Shown piece after piece: positions 16,739 through 24,688 of a DNA stretch of 55,074 nt. The notes below the pieces were generated by a model that was not told the DNA's origin, ran no database searches, and was given only the letters and a program-made list of their open reading frames with translations. Source of the DNA: Bacteroidales bacterium. Lineage in GTDB: Bacteria > Bacteroidota > Bacteroidia > Bacteroidales > UBA932. The stretch spans positions 1-55,074 of the forward strand of contig JAFYYW010000004.1 of the NCBI GenBank assembly GCA_017548985.1, given 5' to 3'. Position 1 is the first letter of the stretch, and every line of letters starts with the position of its first letter. The translations under genes and the position numbers were made by a program.

Positions 16739-18586
16739 TTAATTGTAAGTTTTCACCCTTGACATCAAATCCCCCTGCAAGACCCTGTTCTCGAGATCCG
16801 GGCGTGAGGTCTCACCGTTGAGATATTTCTCGATCAAAAGGGAGGCGATAGGAGCCGCCCAAGTCGCTCCGAAGCCGGCGTTCTCGACATATGCGGCCAC
16901 GGCGATCTTCGGATCGTCCATCGGGGCGAAACAGATGAACACCGAGTTGTCAGCGCCTCTCGGGTTCTGGGCCGTGCCGGTTTTTCCGCAGATGTCAAGT
17001 CCCTTGACCTCGGCTATGGCAGCGGTACATCCGGTTCCCGGGCCGTTATTGACAGCCCTCCACATTCCCTTGATCACTTTCTTGAAATTGGTGGTGTCGA
17101 CCATCGTGTACTGCCTTTCGTAATATTTCTGGTCAATCTCAACACCTTCCGACGCCTTGACTATGTGGGGGATCTTGTACCAGCCGCGGTTCGCCATTAT
17201 CGCGGCCAGGTTTGCGATCTGGAGCGGAGTCACACCGACCTCACCCTGTCCGATCGATATCGAGATGATCGTGGTGAACTTCCATCCTCCTTTGCCGTAG
17301 CGTTTGTTATATAGCTTCGAGGTAGGCAGGGTGCCGCCCAATTCGGCGGGGAAGTCGCTTCCGAGCTTGTGACCGAACCCGAAACTCTGGACATACTCGT
17401 TCCACTTGTCAAGGGCCTCGTCGATATTCTTGTACTTCTTGTTCTCGAGTATATTCCTCAACACATAGCAGAAGAAACCGTTGCAGGACATCATGATGGC
17501 CTCCTCAAGCCGGAGAGGGGACCAGTGGTTGTGGCAGCCAAGTTTGTGGCTGCCGAAGTGGTAACCTTGGTAGCAAGGATAGGCCATATCCATGTTGAGT
17601 GTGCCTTCCTGCAGGCCTATGAGTCCATTAACGAGCTTGAACACCGATCCTGGAGGGTAGGGCGCTTGGACTGCCCTGTTGAACATCGGCTTGTGCGGAT
17701 CCTTTATGATCTCGTTGTAGTGCTGGCTTATATCGGCGAGCATGCTGACATCCACTCCGGGACTGGACACAAGGGAAAGAATCTCCCCGGTCTTAGGCTC
17801 GATCGCCACAAGGCTACCCACCTTGTTCTTCATTAGCTGCTGGCCGTATTGTTGGAGATCGGCGTCAATCGTCGTGACGATATCATGTCCGGGGACCGCC
17901 TCCTTGTCCATTTCCCCGTCCTTGTAACGACGCTCTATCTGGTTGCGGGAATTGCGCAGGTATATATGGTAGCCTTTCTCACCCCTCAGGTCTTTCTCCC
18001 TGGCGGCCTCGATCCCGGTTTTTCCGGCATAGTCTCCCGGCCTGTATTCTCCAGGGTGGTCGTCGATGTACTTCTGATCCACCTCCGACACATAACCAAG
18101 CAGGTTGCCTCCGGCGTTGACCGGGTAGTCACGGATGCTTCTGACCTGCCCTCTGAAACCCGGGAAATTGTATTGGATCTCGGCGAATTTCATATAGGTC
18201 TCGGGCTTGATCTGCTTCATCATGACCATGCTCTGGTATCCGATCTTCTTCTTGTTCCTGGAATATTCCGCCATCTTCTCCCTGATGAAGTCCGGGGTGG
18301 TTTCAAGGACAGAGGCGAGCAGCAAAGTGTCGAACTGGGAGACTTCCCTTGGAGTTACAAGGATGTCATAAGTGACTTTGTTGCTGACAATTATCTTTCC
18401 GTTGCGGTCATATATGATTCCCCTGGTGGGATAAATCATGTCATAGACCATCGAGTTGTTCGAAGCGTTGATCTTGTACTTGTCGTCAATAATCTGGATA
18501 TAGAAAAGCTTGGCGAGGAGGATAACCGCCACAACCAACAGACCGATCAGCAAGACCCGGCTACGGTTGTTACCTTCTGTCGTCAT
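16739..18586 (-). CDS. mrdA: Penicillin-binding protein 2, elongation-specific transpeptidase
   Basis: The 615-residue class B PBP has an N-terminal transmembrane anchor (about 10-31). The dimerisation region begins YPTRGIIYDRNGKIIVSN, and the transpeptidase domain follows. Active-site Ser314 and Lys317 are in PPGSVFKL, the SxN-type motif is MSCNGFF and the third motif is CGKTGTAQNP. It crosslinks peptidoglycan during lateral growth together with RodA. Its start overlaps the mreD end by 17 bases and its stop lies three bases before rodA, so it is tightly embedded in the shape operon. Nothing appears degraded. Confidence 0.95.
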   Translation of the reverse strand: MTTEGNNRSRVLLIGLLVVAVILLAKLFYIQIIDDKYKINASNNSMVYDMIYPTRGIIYDRNGKIIVSNKVTYDILVTPREVSQFDTLLLASVLETTPDFIREKMAEYSRNKKKIGYQSMVMMKQIKPETYMKFAEIQYNFPGFRGQVRSIRDYPVNAGGNLLGYVSEVDQKYIDDHPGEYRPGDYAGKTGIEAAREKDLRGEKGYHIYLRNSRNQIERRYKDGEMDKEAVPGHDIVTTIDADLQQYGQQLMKNKVGSLVAIEPKTGEILSLVSSPGVDVSMLADISQHYNEIIKDPHKPMFNRAVQAPYPPGSVFKLVNGLIGLQEGTLNMDMAYPCYQGYHFGSHKLGCHNHWSPLRLEEAIMMSCNGFFCYVLRNILENKKYKNIDEALDKWNEYVQSFGFGHKLGSDFPAELGGTLPTSKLYNKRYGKGGWKFTTIISISIGQGEVGVTPLQIANLAAIMANRGWYKIPHIVKASEGVEIDQKYYERQYTMVDTTNFKKVIKGMWRAVNNGPGTGCTAAIAEVKGLDICGKTGTAQNPRGADNSVFICFAPMDDPKIAVAAYVENAGFGATWAAPIASLLIEKYLNGETSRPDLENRVLQGDLMSRVKTYN

Positions 18587-19079
18587 AGCTCAACATGTTG
18601 ACAAGGAGGGCAGATACAAGGCAGCTGGCAATCAGCGAGATGCCGAGCTTGGAGGCCATGAACCACAACGGGCGGGTTCCGGCGCAGTCCGCGGTGATAT
18701 AGATGGCGAGGAACAGGGTCGTCACGATAAGGATGGCGAAAGTCACCCTCGCGAACCCATATTTTCTTGTCGATATATTCTCTTGATGCTCAAAAGGTTC
18801 CGAACCGAATATCATTTCAATCACGCTCTTTCTCAAGAAGGCTACGGGGACAAGCGAGAGGGCGTTGAGACCGAGAGCGCCATCAACGAAAAGATCGACG
18901 GCTAGCCCCGTGGCGAAGGCGATAACCATCGCCCAGAGCGTGTTGATCCTGGTCGGGATACATAACACCATGACCGGAAGAATGGTCACCATGCACAGAG
19001 GCGTGAAATGGAAGTAGTTGGTGAAGAGCATCTGCGCCACCATCATCAGGATGTATGTCAAGGTGAAAGTGTTCCTCAT
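18570..19079 (-). CDS. mreD: Rod shape-determining protein MreD
   Basis: This small integral membrane protein (169 residues) has four to five transmembrane segments. The sequence is poorly conserved, as usual for MreD, but FATGLAVDLFVDGALGLNALSLVPVAFLR matches the family signature. Position between mreC (four-base overlap) and mrdA (17-base overlap) settles the identity. It is part of the MreBCD elongation complex in the inner membrane. Confidence 0.88.
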   Translation of the reverse strand: MRNTFTLTYILMMVAQMLFTNYFHFTPLCMVTILPVMVLCIPTRINTLWAMVIAFATGLAVDLFVDGALGLNALSLVPVAFLRKSVIEMIFGSEPFEHQENISTRKYGFARVTFAILIVTTLFLAIYITADCAGTRPLWFMASKLGISLIASCLVSALLVNMLSYDDRR

Positions 19080-19918
19080 CTCTTTTCTCCCTTGTTCTGG
19101 TTGTCGGAATTCTCGATCTCCTCAATTTCCCTGATCCGTGTGTTCTCTATGATGGTGACATATTTCAGGGCGCTGTGGTCCTGGAACAATTTGACTCTTA
19201 TCTCGTTAGTCGCCCCGTTGATTACCTTTGCCTCGCCGGCCACTCCCAGAGGGATGTCCGGAGGGAATATGGCCGAATAACCGCTGGTGTATATCGTGTC
19301 GCCAGGGTTGTATTTGAACTGCAGCGGAATCTCCCGAAGCACTCCCTCATCCGTTCTGATACCATCCCAGGCCAGCGGGCCCACCGCTCCTGATGTGTCA
19401 ATCCTGGCGCTGATATTCAGCTCTTTGTTCAGGAAAGAGATCGCGAACGAGTAGTGCTTGCTGACAGCGTCCACAATACCTATCACGCCTTTGGAAGTGA
19501 TGATTCCGGAGTTTTCTACCACCCCGTCGTCCCTTCCTTTGTCGAGGATGAGGTAGTTGTGCTGGGAAGAGGTCCCAGATTTGATAATAGTGGCGGGAAT
19601 ATACTTGAATCCATCTCCTCTCAGGACAGGCTTCAAAGAAGGATCGTTCTCTTTCGCCGCGAGCTCATAGTCCCTTAACACGCTTTTAAGACGCTCATTC
19701 TCAAGAGCGAGCTCATCATTCTGCCTCTTCAGGTGGAAATAATTGCCAATGGCCTGGGACGTCCCCCAGGTCTTGGCCATGAATCCGTGAGACAATCTCG
19801 CTATCCAGAGTCTCTGGAGGGCGTTGTTATTGGAGAGCATCAGCAGAGCCGCGGTCTCCAGCAGGATGAAAACCGCGAGGTTGAGTATTCTGCTTGCCAA
19901 TGGTCTCTCCTTGGGCAT
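19076..19918 (-). CDS. mreC: Rod shape-determining protein MreC
   Basis: The 280-residue protein has one N-terminal transmembrane helix (about 10-30). A coiled coil (about 60-95, including NDELALENERLKSVL) and the double beta-barrel MreC domain follow, with YLILDKGRDDGVVENSGIITSKGVIGIVDAVSKHYS and SGAVGPLAWDG. In the periplasm it links MreB/MreD to PBP2. It overlaps mreB by one base and mreD by four. The charged C-terminal tail (EIEEIENSDNQNKGEKR) lacks the long extension seen in some species. Confidence 0.93.
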   Translation of the reverse strand: MPKERPLASRILNLAVFILLETAALLMLSNNNALQRLWIARLSHGFMAKTWGTSQAIGNYFHLKRQNDELALENERLKSVLRDYELAAKENDPSLKPVLRGDGFKYIPATIIKSGTSSQHNYLILDKGRDDGVVENSGIITSKGVIGIVDAVSKHYSFAISFLNKELNISARIDTSGAVGPLAWDGIRTDEGVLREIPLQFKYNPGDTIYTSGYSAIFPPDIPLGVAGEAKVINGATNEIRVKLFQDHSALKYVTIIENTRIREIEEIENSDNQNKGEKR

Positions 19919-20940
19919 TATCTCATGAGGAATGAGTAATTGGAAGTCTTCTTGAGGGCGATGCAGGTTCCTCTCGCCACGGCCCTGAGCGGATCCTCCG
20001 CCACATGGAACTGTATGTTGACCTTCTCAGTGAACCTCTTCGCCAGACCGCGGAGGAGAGCGCCTCCACCTGACAGGAAAATACCGTTCTCGACAATGTC
20101 TGAATACAATTCAGGGGGAGTCTGCTCAAGCACGTGGAGGATGGATGCCTCCAGCTTCGCCACCGACTTGTCGAGGCAGTGGGCGATTTCCTGGTAGGTG
20201 ACCACAGCCTCCACAGGGTGGGCGGTCATGAGGTTAGGACCGTTGACCACATAAGGCTCCGGTTCCTCATCAAGGTCGGGGATGACAGCTCCGACAGCGA
20301 TCTTGATCTTCTCAGCCGTCGTCTCTCCGATCCTGATATTGTGCTGCTGGCGCATGTAATACTGGATGTCGGTATTGAACACGTCACCAGCGGTCTGGAT
20401 ACTCTCCTGCTCAACAATTCCGCCAAGGGAGATCACCGCGATCTCCGCCGTACCTCCACCTATATCGACCACCATGTTGCCTTTAGGGGCCTCCACATCT
20501 AGGCCGATACCGAGGGCCGCGGCCATAGGCTCATAGATGAGATAGACATCCCTGCCTCCGGCGTGCTCGCAGGAGTCGCGGACAGCCCTGATCTCAACCT
20601 GTGTACTGCCTGAAGGGATGCCGACGACAATCTTGAGGTTGGGGGAAAAGAGAGATTTTTTCTTGTTGTTGACCTGCTTGATAAAACCCTTGATCATCAT
20701 CTCCGCGGCGTTGAAGTCAGCGATGACTCCGTTCCTCAGCGGACGGATAGTCTTGATACCAGGGTTTGTGTGCTCATGCATCAGTTTGGCTTGCTGGCCG
20801 ATAGCGATGCATTTCTGGGTATTGTTATCTATAGCTACAATGCTCGGCTCATCCAGCACCTTCTGGTCATTGCGGAAAATGACAGTGTTGGCGGTCCCGA
20901 GGTCCATTGCTATTTCCTGTGTGAGAAATGAAAATGCCAT
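19918..20940 (-). CDS. mreB: Actin-like cell-shape protein MreB
   Basis: The 340-residue actin homologue has the phosphate-binding motif IAMDLGTANTVIF and the connecting and adenosine motifs VVDIGGGTAEIAVISLGG and ENGIFLSGGGALLRGL. MreB filaments guide the elongation machinery. It is the first gene of the minus-strand cell-shape operon and is divergent from ispD, with a 65-bp gap that contains a 15-bp perfect palindrome. Its stop overlaps mreC by one base. Length and motifs are standard. Confidence 0.97.
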   Translation of the reverse strand: MAFSFLTQEIAMDLGTANTVIFRNDQKVLDEPSIVAIDNNTQKCIAIGQQAKLMHEHTNPGIKTIRPLRNGVIADFNAAEMMIKGFIKQVNNKKKSLFSPNLKIVVGIPSGSTQVEIRAVRDSCEHAGGRDVYLIYEPMAAALGIGLDVEAPKGNMVVDIGGGTAEIAVISLGGIVEQESIQTAGDVFNTDIQYYMRQQHNIRIGETTAEKIKIAVGAVIPDLDEEPEPYVVNGPNLMTAHPVEAVVTYQEIAHCLDKSVAKLEASILHVLEQTPPELYSDIVENGIFLSGGGALLRGLAKRFTEKVNIQFHVAEDPLRAVARGTCIALKKTSNYSFLMR

Positions 20941-20957
20941 ATAAAATCCATGTCTTG

Positions 20958-20972
20958 TTTACAACTTGTAAA
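20958..20972. promoter_or_regulatory. Perfect palindrome TTTACAACTTGTAAA in the mreB-ispD divergent region
   Basis: Seven-base arms flank a central C. The palindrome overlaps a TATATTTA box (20976-20969) oriented toward mreB and the TTG element of an ispD promoter (20966-20968). It has the form of an operator for a dimeric regulator; the regulator is unknown. Confidence 0.45.
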
Positions 20973-20994
20973 TATACAAAAAAAGTTATATTCG
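20965..20994 (+). promoter_or_regulatory. Putative promoter for ispD
   Basis: CTTG (20965-20968), an 18-nt spacer and TATATTCG (20987-20994, one mismatch to TAnnTTTG) precede the ATG at 21006. Confidence 0.4.
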
Positions 20995-21005
20995 CGAGGA
21001 TAATT

Positions 21006-21728
21006 ATGAATGCCGGAGACAAAATATTGATAGCGATGGCGGCCGGAAGCGGCAGCAGGATGGGGTCTTCCACACCAAAACAATTCCTGGACCTCGGAGG
21101 AAAGCCTATTCTCAGGAGAACTATCGAGACATTCGTCTCAGCGATTCCGGAGATACGGGTGATAACTGTCCTTCCAAGGGAGCATATCTCTTTCTGGAGG
21201 GAATATTGCCTGTCATCCGATTTCCTCTGCCCGCAACTGCTCGTGGCAGGAGGATTCACTCGTTTCCATTCGGTGCGGAACGCGCTCGAGAAGGTTCCCG
21301 ATGGGGCTCTGGTGGCCATTCACGACGGGGTCCGTCCTCTGCTTTCGACGGAATTGGTGAAGGAGATGTTCTCGAAAATGTCTTCGGGGAAATGCAGGGC
21401 CCTGATTCCCGTCCTGCCATCGGTCGACACTTTGAAACTCCTGGACAAGACCGTTGGAGCCTCTGGCGAGGAGACACTCAAGTCTTCAGGGGAAGAGATC
21501 GACCGATCCAGGGTCTACTGCGCGCAGACTCCGCAGGTGTTCCGCTCCGAAGATATCAAGGCGGCATATTCACAAGCCTTCGACACTTCTTTCACTGACG
21601 ACGCTTCTGTCGCCGCGAGAAAAGGAATACCTCTCTCCTTTTGTCTGGGAGAGAGGTACAATTTCAAGTTGACTTCGCCAGAGGATCTCGAACTGGCCAG
21701 GATGATTATTTCATCCTCTCGCCGGTAG
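21006..21728 (+). CDS. ispD: 2-C-methyl-D-erythritol 4-phosphate cytidylyltransferase
   Basis: The enzyme has 240 residues and starts MNAGDKILIAMAAGSGSRMG. It transfers CMP from CTP to methylerythritol phosphate in the MEP isoprenoid pathway. The nucleotide-binding loop AAGSGSRMGSSTPKQFLDLGGKPILRR, GGFTRFHSVRNAL, IHDGVRPL and the late TDDASVA motif are all present. An in-frame extension to 20928 would read back into the promoter region, so the ATG at 21006 is used. It is a monofunctional IspD, as no ispF domain is fused. The last 23 bases overlap the convergent Lrp-type gene. Confidence 0.95.
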   Translation: MNAGDKILIAMAAGSGSRMGSSTPKQFLDLGGKPILRRTIETFVSAIPEIRVITVLPREHISFWREYCLSSDFLCPQLLVAGGFTRFHSVRNALEKVPDGALVAIHDGVRPLLSTELVKEMFSKMSSGKCRALIPVLPSVDTLKLLDKTVGASGEETLKSSGEEIDRSRVYCAQTPQVFRSEDIKAAYSQAFDTSFTDDASVAARKGIPLSFCLGERYNFKLTSPEDLELARMIISSSRR

Positions 21729-22212
21729 TCTGGTAACTGGTGCTCTTATAGTCTTTAACCCATACCTGGCGCTCTATGGCCTGGTCGAGGGAGATCATCG
21801 TGTCTGTCGACTGGACGAATGGTATGTTCTGCATCGTGTTCAGCAGGACTTCCATCAAATGGTCATTGTCAAAGCAATATACCTTCACGAGCAGGGCGGC
21901 GCTGCCGGTCACGAAATGACATTCCACAATCTCGGGAATTTTCTTAAGGCAGGTGACAACTTCGGGATACTTGTTGGCTTCCGAGAGAGTCACGCTGATG
22001 AACGCGCAGACATTGAGTCCGAGAGCCTGAGGTTTTACCAACAGGCGTGATCCAGTGATAACTCCGTTAGCCTCTAAACGCTTGACTCTCTGATGGATAG
22101 CCGCACCTGAAACGCCGCACTCGCGGGCTATTTCCAAGAAAGGCATTCTCGCGTTTTTCACCAAGAAAGAAAGGATCTTCTGGTCAATTTGGTCAATGTG
22201 GTAAGTTGCCAT
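21706..22212 (-). CDS. Lrp/AsnC-family transcriptional regulator
   Basis: The 168-residue protein starts MATYHIDQIDQKILSFLVKNARMP. The N-terminal winged helix-turn-helix includes FLEIARECGVSGAAIHQRVKRLEANGVI. The C-terminal RAM domain (about 75-150) includes VCAFISVTLSEANKYPEVV and PEIVECHFVTGSAALLVKVYC. Family members form octamers that respond to amino acids. The upstream start at 22242 would add ten non-conserved residues. A promoter-like element (22240-22270) and a 10-bp palindrome ACTTGCAAGT at 22228-22237 lie directly upstream, suggesting autoregulation. The gene follows topA on the same strand and overlaps the 3' end of ispD. Confidence 0.93.
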   Translation of the reverse strand: MATYHIDQIDQKILSFLVKNARMPFLEIARECGVSGAAIHQRVKRLEANGVITGSRLLVKPQALGLNVCAFISVTLSEANKYPEVVTCLKKIPEIVECHFVTGSAALLVKVYCFDNDHLMEVLLNTMQNIPFVQSTDTMISLDQAIERQVWVKDYKSTSYQTTGERMK

Positions 22213-22227
22213 TGCTTTCAATTTATA

Positions 22228-22237
22228 ACTTGCAAGT
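22228..22237. promoter_or_regulatory. Palindrome ACTTGCAAGT upstream of the Lrp-type gene
   Basis: This perfect 10-bp palindrome lies between the putative -7 box (22247-22240) and the ATG at 22212, where a repressor would block initiation. It may be an autoregulatory Lrp site; it is short, so chance is possible. Confidence 0.3.
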
Positions 22238-22239
22238 GA

Positions 22240-22270
22240 CAAAATTAACCAAATTATTTAAAAAATCAAG
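22240..22270 (-). promoter_or_regulatory. Bacteroidota-type promoter for the Lrp-type gene
   Basis: CTTG (22270-22267, within the topA 3' end), 19 nt, then TAATTTTG (22247-22240), a perfect -7 box. The ATG is at 22212. Confidence 0.5.
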
Positions 22271-24581
22271 ACTTTTTAAAGCGTTTACGAATTCTGGCCG
22301 TCGGTTTTGAATTGTCAATGATTTCTTTGCAAAGCGTTTCCGTGAGCGATGTCACATCGGTACCTTTAGGGATCCTGTAGTTGGATCCTCCGGCCTTGAT
22401 GTAGGGACCATACCGTCCGTTGATCACCTGGATGTCAGCATCCTTGAACTCCAAGATCACAGGGTTCTCCGTCGTGTTCCCCTCGCTGGAGTCGATCAGG
22501 GATATGCAATCTTCCATGCTGACTTTGACCGGATCCTTTCCCTTAGGCAAGGAGACATTCTTGTCGCCGTACTTGATGTATGGTCCGAAACGACCCTTGG
22601 TGGCTATCACCGGGATGCCTTTATATTCCCCGACAGTCCTCGGAAGCTCGAAAAGCTTAAGGGCCTCGGCGAGCGTGATATTCTCGATCAGCTGTCCCTT
22701 GGCGAGCGATGCGAACTGAGCGTTCTCCCCTTCTCCTTTCTGGATGAACGGACCGAATTTCCCGAACTTCGCCATGACCACATTACCTTCAGGATCCACA
22801 CCGATCTCCTTTGAGACACGGCTGAAGTTGCCGTCATGAAGCACTTCCTCGACCTTCTTGTGGAAAGGTGAGTAGAACTCTCCGATGACTTTATTCCATT
22901 CCTGCTCGCCGTCAGCGATCAAGTCGAAGTCTTTCTCGACATTGGCGGTGAAATCATAATCCAGGATGTCCGTGAAATTCTTCTCAAGATAATCAGTCAC
23001 GATCATGCCGATCTCCTGTGGAAGGAGTTTCCCTCTCTCAGCTCCGACGGTCTCGGTCTTGGAGGTCTCCGTTATGGCCGAATCCTTAAGCGTCAGGTGC
23101 GACACGGGAATCTTTTGTCCCTCCTTGTCACCCTTGACGATGTAGCCTCTGCCGGAGGTCAAGGTGCTGATGGTGGTGGCGTAGGTCGAAGGGCGTCCGA
23201 TTCCGAGTTCCTCCAGTTTCTTCACAAGCGTGGCCTCTGAATATCTCGGGGGAGCGGCGGTGAATTTCTGCTCAGCCGTCATTCCCTTTCTCTCCATGAT
23301 GTGGCCGGCGTTCAGGTCGGGGAGGATGACATCATCATTCTCCGTCTCCTGGTCGTCTGTACCCTCAATGTAAAGTTTGAGGAAACCGTCGAAAAGCACT
23401 TGGGTGGCCTGCACATTGAACTTCTCGGTCCTCTTGTCGGAGGCTACTTTCATCGTGGTCAGAAGCACCTTCGCATCTGACATCTGGGACGCTACCGTGC
23501 GCTTCCAGATGAGGTTATATAGCTTTTTCTCCTGCGCGCTCCCCTCAATATCAGTATGTTCCACGAATGTGGGCCTGATGGCCTCATGGGCTTCTTGAGC
23601 CCCCTTGCTGTGGGTCCTGAACTGGCGTGTCTTCTGATATTCCTCACCGAAATTCTCGATTATGAATTTTTTCGAGGTGCCAAGCGCGAGCGCCGAGAGA
23701 TTTGTGGAGTCGGTTCTCATGTAAGTGATCAGACCTCTCTCGTAGAGTGACTGGGCTACCCTCATCGTCACGCTCACGGGGAAATGGAGTTTCCTCGCGG
23801 CCTCCTGCTGGAGGGTAGAGGTCGTGAACGGAGGGGCGGGATACCTGACGGCTTCTTTCTTCTCGACTTCGGAGATTTTGAACTCCGCGTCAACGCAGTC
23901 CTTCAGGAATTTCCTGGCTTCCTCAATGTCTGTGAACTTTGTGTCCAGAGTGGCTTTGACCTTGACGGACGCGGGCAATTGGGCCGGATGGAAAACCGCC
24001 TCAACCTTGTAGAACGACTCGTTCTTGAAATCCATGATCTCTTTTTCCCTCTCCACGACCAGTCTCAAAGCGACCGATTGCACACGACCTGCCGAGAGTT
24101 TCGGCTGTATCTTTCTCCATAGGACCGGAGAAAGCTCGAAGCCGACGAGCCTGTCGAGGACACGGCGCGCCTGCTGGGCGTTCACAAGATTCATATCTAT
24201 GGATCTGGGGGTACGGACGGCGTTCAAAATGGCGTCCTTGGTGATCTCGTGGAATACTATTCTTTTGGTCTTATCCTCTTTAAGTCCGAGTGTCTCGAAC
24301 AGGTGCCAAGATATGGCCTCTCCCTCACGGTCCTCATCGGATGCGAGCCACACAGTAGACACAGAATCGGCCGCCTTCTTAAGATCCGCCACAACCCTTC
24401 TCTTGTCAGCCGGGATGACATATTCGGGGGCGAACCCCTTCTCCACATCAACGCTCAGTTTGTTGTCTTGCAAATCCCTGATATGTCCGAAACTGGACTT
24501 GACGGTGAAATCATCTCCGAGGTACTTCTGGATTGTCTTGGCTTTCGCCGGAGACTCCACGATAACTAGATTGTCTGCCAT
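22266..24581 (-). CDS. topA: DNA topoisomerase I
   Basis: The 771-residue type IA topoisomerase has an N-terminal Toprim domain, with LVIVESPAKAKTIQKYLG and the metal site ASDEDREGEAISWH. The catalytic tyrosine is in GLITYMRTDSTN. Instead of Cys4 zinc fingers, the C-terminus has glycine-rich topoisomerase repeats (KFGKFGPFIQKG, GRFGPYIKYGD, NGRYGPYIKAGG), as usual in Bacteroidota. It relaxes negative supercoils. It is divergent from mrcA with about 107 bp between starts. A promoter for the Lrp-type gene may lie inside its 3' end. Confidence 0.97.
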   Translation of the reverse strand: MADNLVIVESPAKAKTIQKYLGDDFTVKSSFGHIRDLQDNKLSVDVEKGFAPEYVIPADKRRVVADLKKAADSVSTVWLASDEDREGEAISWHLFETLGLKEDKTKRIVFHEITKDAILNAVRTPRSIDMNLVNAQQARRVLDRLVGFELSPVLWRKIQPKLSAGRVQSVALRLVVEREKEIMDFKNESFYKVEAVFHPAQLPASVKVKATLDTKFTDIEEARKFLKDCVDAEFKISEVEKKEAVRYPAPPFTTSTLQQEAARKLHFPVSVTMRVAQSLYERGLITYMRTDSTNLSALALGTSKKFIIENFGEEYQKTRQFRTHSKGAQEAHEAIRPTFVEHTDIEGSAQEKKLYNLIWKRTVASQMSDAKVLLTTMKVASDKRTEKFNVQATQVLFDGFLKLYIEGTDDQETENDDVILPDLNAGHIMERKGMTAEQKFTAAPPRYSEATLVKKLEELGIGRPSTYATTISTLTSGRGYIVKGDKEGQKIPVSHLTLKDSAITETSKTETVGAERGKLLPQEIGMIVTDYLEKNFTDILDYDFTANVEKDFDLIADGEQEWNKVIGEFYSPFHKKVEEVLHDGNFSRVSKEIGVDPEGNVVMAKFGKFGPFIQKGEGENAQFASLAKGQLIENITLAEALKLFELPRTVGEYKGIPVIATKGRFGPYIKYGDKNVSLPKGKDPVKVSMEDCISLIDSSEGNTTENPVILEFKDADIQVINGRYGPYIKAGGSNYRIPKGTDVTSLTETLCKEIIDNSKPTARIRKRFKKS

Positions 24582-24672
24582 AATGTCTTGTTTTGAAAGT
24601 TATTCATAGAATTGTTCGACGTTTCGCACCGCAAAGTAAAGCACAAACCGGGCAATTTTCCAAATTTTGTTA

Positions 24673-24680
24673 TAAATTTG
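24673..24680 (+). promoter_or_regulatory. Possible -7 box upstream of mrcA
   Basis: TAAATTTG matches TAnnTTTG exactly, nine bases before the ATG at 24689. No TTTG is found about 19 nt upstream, so only half of a promoter is supported, and a start from it would leave almost no leader. Confidence 0.28.
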
Positions 24681-24688
24681 TCTTTATT

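Noticed and set aside
24582..24688. Search for a Bacteroidota promoter for topA
   Set aside because: Only TTACTTTG-like sequence with a mismatch and a long spacer was found, not enough to call.
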